From contig JAEZEI010000052.1 in NCBI GenBank assembly GCA_023417815.1, positions 1 to 64,000 on the forward strand: DNA of 64,000 nucleotides, read 5' to 3'. How positions within the stretch are numbered: the first letter of the stretch is position 1; every line of letters begins with the position of its first letter. A program made the translations under genes and the position numbers. The notes under the pieces are model-generated. The model was given only the letters and a program-made list of their open reading frames with translations, was not told the origin of the DNA and searched no databases. Shown in pieces: positions 59,294 to 64,000 of the stretch. Source of the stretch: Bacteroidota bacterium. Lineage in GTDB: Bacteria; Bacteroidota; Bacteroidia; Chitinophagales; Chitinophagaceae.

Positions 59294-59683
59294 ATGTCGG
59301 TTTTTACAAAGATCATAGATGGCAGCATTCCATCATTCAGAATTAAAGAGGATGAAGACTTCATCGCATTTCTGGATATTGCTCCGCTTGTTAAAGGGCA
59401 TGTGCTGGTGGTGCCAAAGAAGGAGATCGACAAGATCTTCGATCTGCCCGATGAACTACTTTCAAAGATGCTGGTATTTGCAAAACCTATTGCAAAGGCC
59501 ATCGAAAAGTCGTTCAACTGCAAAAGGTGCGGTATTAGCGTGGTGGGTCTTGAAGTTCCGCATACACATATGCACCTCGTTCCGATCAATTCTGCCGATG
59601 ACCTCAATTTTACAAGAAGGAAACTTTCTCCGTCTAAAGATGAATTGAAAGAGGTCCAGGAAAAGTTACTGGCAGCTTTATAA
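59294..59683 (+). CDS. HIT-family nucleotide-binding hydrolase
   Basis: A 129-residue protein with the histidine triad VPHTHMHLVP and N-terminal FTKIIDGSIPSFRIKED. HIT proteins hydrolyse adenosine phosphoramidates or similar nucleotides; exact substrate is not predictable. Its 3' end overlaps ruvC's end by six bases. Confidence 0.93.
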   Translation: MSVFTKIIDGSIPSFRIKEDEDFIAFLDIAPLVKGHVLVVPKKEIDKIFDLPDELLSKMLVFAKPIAKAIEKSFNCKRCGISVVGLEVPHTHMHLVPINSADDLNFTRRKLSPSKDELKEVQEKLLAAL

Positions 59684-60253
59684 GCCGCCTGCTATCCTGC
59701 CTGGATTTGCTGAGATAAACGTGCTCCAGCTTTTAGATTTAGGCTTCTGCTTGAGATCATTTGCAGGATTGCCTTCCTGGTAGTAATGGCAAAGTGCAAC
59801 CGCAAGTGCATCTGAAGCATCAAGATATTTAGGGTCCTCATTAAAGGAAAGGATCTTTTGAAGCATTTTCATTACCTGTTCCTTTCCAGCGTTTCCGTTA
59901 CCGGTTATGGATTGTTTTATTCTCTTGGGTGAATATTCGCATACTGTTAAACCCGATTGAATTGCTGCGGCGATGGCCACACCCTGTGCCCTTCCCAATT
60001 TCAGCATGCTTTGCACATTCTTGCCATAAAAAGGCGCTTCAATCGCGAAACTCCCGGGTTTATAGGTGGTGATCAGGTTGCAAACCATTTCATGAATTGC
60101 CTGGAGCCTGATGTAATGATCTGATCCTGCCGCTAATTTTAATACATCCATTGTTACCAGGGTAGGTGTATTTCCGGAAATAGAGATTATGCCATAACCC
60201 ATTACGACGGTTCCCGGATCGATCCCTAATATGATTTTTGGTGTATTTTGCAA
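59678..60253 (-). CDS. ruvC: Crossover junction endodeoxyribonuclease RuvC
   Basis: A 191-residue Holliday-junction resolvase. Catalytic acidic residues are in ILGIDPGTVVMGYG, FAIEAPFYGKN and LDASDALAVALCH. The RuvA and RuvB genes are not in this window. A candidate promoter, TACTTTTG, lies at 60282-60289 on the minus strand. Confidence 0.95.
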   Translation of the reverse strand: MQNTPKIILGIDPGTVVMGYGIISISGNTPTLVTMDVLKLAAGSDHYIRLQAIHEMVCNLITTYKPGSFAIEAPFYGKNVQSMLKLGRAQGVAIAAAIQSGLTVCEYSPKRIKQSITGNGNAGKEQVMKMLQKILSFNEDPKYLDASDALAVALCHYYQEGNPANDLKQKPKSKSWSTFISANPGRIAGGL

Positions 60254-60276
60254 GAGGAGCTGAAAACAAAAAGTGT

Positions 60277-61245
60277 TTGAACAAAAGTATAAAATTAATC
60301 TTCAACTACCTGCTCGCGCCGGTTTTGTTCATTCTGCTCACCTTCTCCCTTTACCGCCAGGTCATTCAACAACCTGATCTTGACACAAGGTGGCAGCAGG
60401 TACTTCATTCAGTTAATGAGCCGGGTCTGTGGTTAGCAGCCCTATTGATGCTCCTTAATTATGGAATTGAAGCATGGAAATGGAAATTGTTGTTAAGGCC
60501 TCTGGAAAGTACTGGCCTTAAACGATCGCTCGCATCGGTTTTTGCAGGATGCAGTGTTACGATGCTAACTCCCAACAGGATCGGTGAATTCGGTGGAAGG
60601 ATCCTGTTCGTGAAGGAGCATAACCGCCCTGAGGCTATAAGCCTTACCATATTGGGAAGCTTAAGCCAGCTTATGATAACAATGCTTGCCGGTATTGCAG
60701 GTTTGATATGGCTGGATTTTTCAGACATTGATACGGGAAGGTTTTCGTGGGTTACAGGAAACTTCTTATTGCCGGCATCAGTGGTTTTTACTCTCCTCTT
60801 ACTTTTTGTTTACTTCCGGGTTGGGATCGTAATCAGTGTTATTGAAAGAATAACGATTTTGAAAAGCTTTGTTAAGTACATCAGGGTTGTACGCACTTTT
60901 CCCGGCAAACTATTGTTAAGAATACTCTGGTTATCTTTTTTAAGATACATGGTATTTATATTGCAATATATGTTGATCCTTCATGTTATGGGGGTTCACA
61001 TACCAGCAGTTCTTTCCTTTTATTTGCTTGCAGTGTTTTACTTGGTTCTTGCGGTTGCACCAACATTCGGTTTCATAGAATTGCCATTACGTGCAGCAGC
61101 AAGCCTCGAATTGCTGGGATCATTCAGCGATAATATAGTCGGCATCCAGTCAGCTGCATTTGTGGTGTGGATCATAAACCTGGTAATACCTGCGATCATA
61201 GGAAGCCTGCTGATCTTTGGAATTAAGATCATAAAAGAAAAATGA
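60277..61245 (+). CDS. UPF0104 / lysylphosphatidylglycerol-synthase-TM-like membrane protein
   Basis: A ~322-residue protein with many membrane helices and the family motif SVTMLTPNRIGEFGGRILF; later PTFGFIELPLRAAASLELLG. Members are flippase-like transporters for lipid-linked or aminoacylated lipids. The TTG at 60277 avoids overlap with the divergent ruvC; a TTG at 60238 is the alternative. Confidence 0.85.
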   Translation: MNKSIKLIFNYLLAPVLFILLTFSLYRQVIQQPDLDTRWQQVLHSVNEPGLWLAALLMLLNYGIEAWKWKLLLRPLESTGLKRSLASVFAGCSVTMLTPNRIGEFGGRILFVKEHNRPEAISLTILGSLSQLMITMLAGIAGLIWLDFSDIDTGRFSWVTGNFLLPASVVFTLLLLFVYFRVGIVISVIERITILKSFVKYIRVVRTFPGKLLLRILWLSFLRYMVFILQYMLILHVMGVHIPAVLSFYLLAVFYLVLAVAPTFGFIELPLRAAASLELLGSFSDNIVGIQSAAFVVWIINLVIPAIIGSLLIFGIKIIKEK

Positions 61246-61249
61246 GACA

Positions 61250-62041
61250 ATGATAAAAATGTTACTCCTTCCTGCGGCATTGCTTTTAAATACCGTTCAA
61301 CCAGGTGGAAGCGATTTTTGCGGTGTTAAGAATACAGCCTTTAAGAATGGTGAAGTTGTTACCATGAAGGTTTTTTATAGCGCTCTTGGCGCCTACGTTG
61401 GGGCCGGTGAAGCTACCTTTACAACTAAGATCGAAAGATTCAACGGCCGTCCTGCATATCACTTTGTTGGTGAAGGAAAATCATATTCGTTCTTTGATAA
61501 CTTCTTTAAAGTGCGCGACAGGTATGAAAGCTATGTAGATACTGCTACTTTGCTGCCATTGAAATTTATCAGGAATGTTGATGAAGGAGGGCACAAGATC
61601 TACAACAACGTAAGCTTCAACCATTCAGCCAACACTGCAACCAGTACTAATGGTGTTTTTAAAATAACGGATTGTATCCAGGACGTGGTAAGCTCTATGT
61701 ATTATGCCAGGAACATTGATTTTGACAAGTATAAGCCTGGCGATAAGATCCCTTTTGACATGTTCCTGGACGATGAAGTGTATCACCTTTACCTGAGATA
61801 TATGGGCAAGGAAAAGATCAAGACCCGCTATGGTAAATTCAAAGCGATCAAATTCAAACCCCTCCTTATCAAGGGAACAATGTTTGAAGGTGGTGAGAAA
61901 ATGACTGCGTGGGTGAGCGATGATCCGAACAGGCTTTTACTGAGAGTTGAAAGCCCGATCTCCGTTGGTAGCGTTAAGGTGGATATGATGGCATATAAGA
62001 ACCTTCGCTATCCACTGACATCATTACTATCCGTAAGATAA
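61250..62041 (+). CDS. DUF3108-family secreted protein
   Basis: A 263-residue protein with a short signal peptide (MIKMLLLPAALLLNTVQP). The domain has NGEVVTMKVFYSALGAYVGAGEATF and a C-terminal AWVSDDPNRLLLRVESP, typical of DUF3108, a beta-rich envelope domain of unknown function. It follows the UPF0104 gene by four bases. Confidence 0.9.
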   Translation: MIKMLLLPAALLLNTVQPGGSDFCGVKNTAFKNGEVVTMKVFYSALGAYVGAGEATFTTKIERFNGRPAYHFVGEGKSYSFFDNFFKVRDRYESYVDTATLLPLKFIRNVDEGGHKIYNNVSFNHSANTATSTNGVFKITDCIQDVVSSMYYARNIDFDKYKPGDKIPFDMFLDDEVYHLYLRYMGKEKIKTRYGKFKAIKFKPLLIKGTMFEGGEKMTAWVSDDPNRLLLRVESPISVGSVKVDMMAYKNLRYPLTSLLSVR

Positions 62042-62043
62042 TT

Positions 62044-62886
62044 TTATAGCTCCTCCAATTTAAAGGTATCCTTCACGCGGATACCTTTTTCTGTTTCCTG
62101 TAGTGTGCAGCATTCTGTAGCGCGGTCATGCTCAAAGTATAATACATAGTCATTTTCCACGGCCTCAGTAAGGAAGGACGTCTTTTCATTGAGCGTGGTC
62201 ATGGGAAACATATCATACGCCATAACATACGGGATCGGAACATGAGCTGCACTTGGAACTAGATCGGCCATATAAAGGATCTCTCTTCCCTTGTAACTTA
62301 TCTGGGGCAACATCATTGCTTCGGTATGGCCGAACACCATACGTACTTTTAGTGAGGATGGCAGGTCGGAATTTTTAGTGCTGTCGTCCACGAATTTCAA
62401 CTGGCCGCTCTCCTGTAGCGGCAGGATATTCTCTTTAAGGAAACTGGCTTTTTCACGGGCATTTGGTTCAATTGCCCATTGCCAGTGCCGCGAATTACTC
62501 CAGAAGGTTGCATTGTTGAATGCGGGGATCAGTTTATCCCCATCCCTTTTAATTGCCCCGCCACAATGATCGAAGTGAAGATGAGTCAGGAAAACATCAG
62601 TTATATCATTCCGGGAAAAACCATAATGTTTCAGCGATGCATCAAGAGAGTGATTTCCATGCAGGTAATAATGACCAAAGAATTTCTCATCCTGTTTATC
62701 TCCAATGCCTGTATCCACGAGGATAAGCCTGTTTTCGTCTTCTATCAACAGGCAGCGCATGGCCCATGAGCACATATTGTTGTCATCTGCCGGGTTCAGT
62801 TTATTCCAGATCGACTTCGGCACCACGCCAAACATTGCTCCTCCATCCAGTTTAAAATGACCAGTTTCTATCGTATAAAGTTTCAT
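62044..62886 (-). CDS. MBL-fold metallohydrolase (lactonase-like)
   Basis: A 280-residue soluble hydrolase with the metal motif FLTHLHFDHCGGA, preceded by LILVDTGIGDKQ, and with VFGHTEAMM and YFEHD later in the sequence. It resembles AttM/AiiA-type lactonases, but related enzymes act on other esters, so quorum-quenching activity is only a possibility. Its start overlaps the stop of the transporter gene upstream (ATGA). Confidence 0.88.
   Translation of the reverse strand: MKLYTIETGHFKLDGGAMFGVVPKSIWNKLNPADDNNMCSWAMRCLLIEDENRLILVDTGIGDKQDEKFFGHYYLHGNHSLDASLKHYGFSRNDITDVFLTHLHFDHCGGAIKRDGDKLIPAFNNATFWSNSRHWQWAIEPNAREKASFLKENILPLQESGQLKFVDDSTKNSDLPSSLKVRMVFGHTEAMMLPQISYKGREILYMADLVPSAAHVPIPYVMAYDMFPMTTLNEKTSFLTEAVENDYVLYFEHDRATECCTLQETEKGIRVKDTFKLEEL
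62062..62091 (+). terminator. Terminator of the DUF3108 gene
   Basis: AAAGGTATCC-ttcacgc-GGATACCTTTTT, inside the 3' end of the convergent metallohydrolase gene. Confidence 0.8.
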
Positions 62887-64000
62887 CCTCTTTGTTTTTG
62901 TTTTGCCAGGAATAGAAAAAGAAATCCAAGCGCAAAGAAAACCATTAATGCGAGAACAGAATTCCGCATCGATCCTGTGATCTCCTCAATTAGTGCAAAT
63001 GCTGATAAACCAAGCACTATGGCAAGTTTTTCAGTGATATCGTAAAAGCTGAAAAACGATGCAGTGTCCTTTGTTTCAGGCATCAGCTTTGAATAAGTTG
63101 ACCTGCTTAGAGATTGGATCCCTCCCATAACAAGACCTACTGCCACTGCCAGAATATAAAAATGTACCTCGGTCTGCATTAAATAACCGGCAATACAAAC
63201 CAGTATCCAGAAAACTATAACGGTTAGCAATACCCTTAGGTTTCCAAACCTTTCGCTAAGCCTGGAAATGATGATCGCTCCCGGGATAGCAACCAGTTGA
63301 ATAAGCACCACTGTTATGATAAGCATTGTTGAATCAAGGTTTAGCACCTTACTTCCGAAGATGGTAGCTGCAAGCATCACCGTTTGAACCCCCATGCTGT
63401 AAAAGAAGAATGCAGCCAGGAATCGTTTTAGTACCGGCAAATGTATAAGTTGGTTCAAAACCTTTTTTAATTCCATGAAGCCCCCGGTGAAAACATTTTT
63501 TTTCGGGTCTTTAACTGCCGGAGATCCTTTGGGAAGCCTGGCAAAGGGTACCTGTGCAAAACCAATCCACCAGATTCCTACCAGCATAAACGTCCACCTA
63601 ACTGCATGCGCCTCACCCGTCAGGAAAGGAATACTGTCCCAGAAAACCACCAGCAGGAAACCAACTGTTTGCATTATCACGCTTCCAATATATCCAAAAG
63701 AGAACCCCCTGGCGCTTACCCGGTCACGATCCTTTTCAGCTGCTATCTCAGGGAGATAGGAATTATAAAACACAAGGCTGCCATAAAAACCATAGGCAGC
63801 GACCATCATGCATATTATCCCTACCTGGAGATTATCCTTGTCGAAGAAATAAAGCATGCTGCATGCTATAGCCCCCATAGTGCAGAACACCTGCATAAAC
63901 CGCTTCTTATTCCCCCGGTAGTCTGCAATGGATGATAATACAGGAAGTGTAAATGCCACCAGCAGGTAAGCTGTTGCGAGAGCATAGTTATACAATGCAG
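62883..64000 (-). CDS. UMF1-type MFS transporter (5' end outside window)
   Basis: At least 371 residues of a permease with about ten visible membrane helices. The Atg22/UMF1-like segments include VLSSIADYRGNKKRFMQVF, FYNSYLPEIAAEKDRDRVSARGFSFGYIGS and VGLVMGGIQSLSRSTYSKLMP. The frame stays open at the window end, so the N-terminus with the first helix is missing. Its stop overlaps the metallohydrolase start by four bases. Substrate unknown. Confidence 0.88.
   Translation of the reverse strand, partial: ALYNYALATAYLLVAFTLPVLSSIADYRGNKKRFMQVFCTMGAIACSMLYFFDKDNLQVGIICMMVAAYGFYGSLVFYNSYLPEIAAEKDRDRVSARGFSFGYIGSVIMQTVGFLLVVFWDSIPFLTGEAHAVRWTFMLVGIWWIGFAQVPFARLPKGSPAVKDPKKNVFTGGFMELKKVLNQLIHLPVLKRFLAAFFFYSMGVQTVMLAATIFGSKVLNLDSTMLIITVVLIQLVAIPGAIIISRLSERFGNLRVLLTVIVFWILVCIAGYLMQTEVHFYILAVAVGLVMGGIQSLSRSTYSKLMPETKDTASFFSFYDITEKLAIVLGLSAFALIEEITGSMRNSVLALMVFFALGFLFLFLAKQKQRG

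Noticed and set aside
62044..62886. Annotation of the metallohydrolase as a confirmed quorum-quenching lactonase
   Set aside because: Only the general HxHxDH motif supports it; substrate cannot be inferred.

Overview
The window reads as the chromosome of a Bacteroidota bacterium, most likely from the Chitinophagaceae or a close relative. The supporting features are a fused lpxC-fabZ, PorX with a PglZ-type domain, gldD and gldE, an IspG with a long insert, a TonB-dependent receptor with a carboxypeptidase-regulatory N-terminus, LytS/LytTR signalling, and several TAnnTTTG promoter boxes placed a few bases before start codons with no clear Shine-Dalgarno sequences. The species cannot be named from the sequence alone.

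Positions 1-4,260 are an accessory island. It holds two Rhs C-terminal 'tips', each followed by a lipoprotein-like gene overlapping the toxin stop as TAATG. The first tip carries a metzincin-like HExxHxxGxxD motif and the second a JAMM/JAB-type HxHP...SxxD motif. The two tips share about 255 bp of Rhs core. An XRE regulator and REP-like palindromic repeats lie among them. This is the most unusual part of the window: a candidate pair of metallopeptidase polymorphic toxins with envelope-anchored immunity proteins.

Positions 4,260-16,370 hold an orphan OmpR-type regulator, a di-haem cytochrome c peroxidase, a HerA-like ATPase (DUF853), recQ, a copper P-type ATPase, tsaE, alanine dehydrogenase, and a large repeat protein ending in a peptidase S74 chaperone domain. 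Positions 16,500-29,100 hold a two-component-propeller LytS kinase with its LytTR regulator, then lipid A genes (lpxA, lpxC-fabZ, lpxD), an ABC ATPase, a helix-hairpin-helix protein, a PhnP-like hydrolase, porX and an HD hydrolase.

Positions 29,270-41,200 hold acyl-CoA dehydrogenase, a small cytochrome c, the bifunctional (p)ppGpp enzyme, one tRNA-Leu(UAG), trigger factor, a TonB-type receptor, RNase G and a 29-residue COX24/mS38-like protein gene. Positions 41,200-53,960 hold a TPR protein, HU, mutY-ssb-gldE-gldD, a DUF3109 protein, a class D beta-lactamase homologue, a BatB-BatC fusion, ispG, nadB and an LpxL-like acyltransferase. Positions 54,060-64,000 hold a persulfide dioxygenase-rhodanese with an ArsR regulator, tsaB, a 3-hydroxyacyl-CoA dehydrogenase C-terminal-like protein, ridA, a D-2-hydroxyacid dehydrogenase, greA, a HIT protein, ruvC, a UPF0104 membrane protein, a DUF3108 protein, a metallo-beta-lactamase-fold hydrolase and the cut end of a UMF1-type MFS transporter.

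Apart from the Rhs island, most genes are core functions: envelope lipid synthesis, gliding/type IX secretion support, stress signalling, DNA repair and cofactor synthesis. The only gene-free stretch longer than 300 bases is 3,947-4,261, which is filled by repeats and a terminator.
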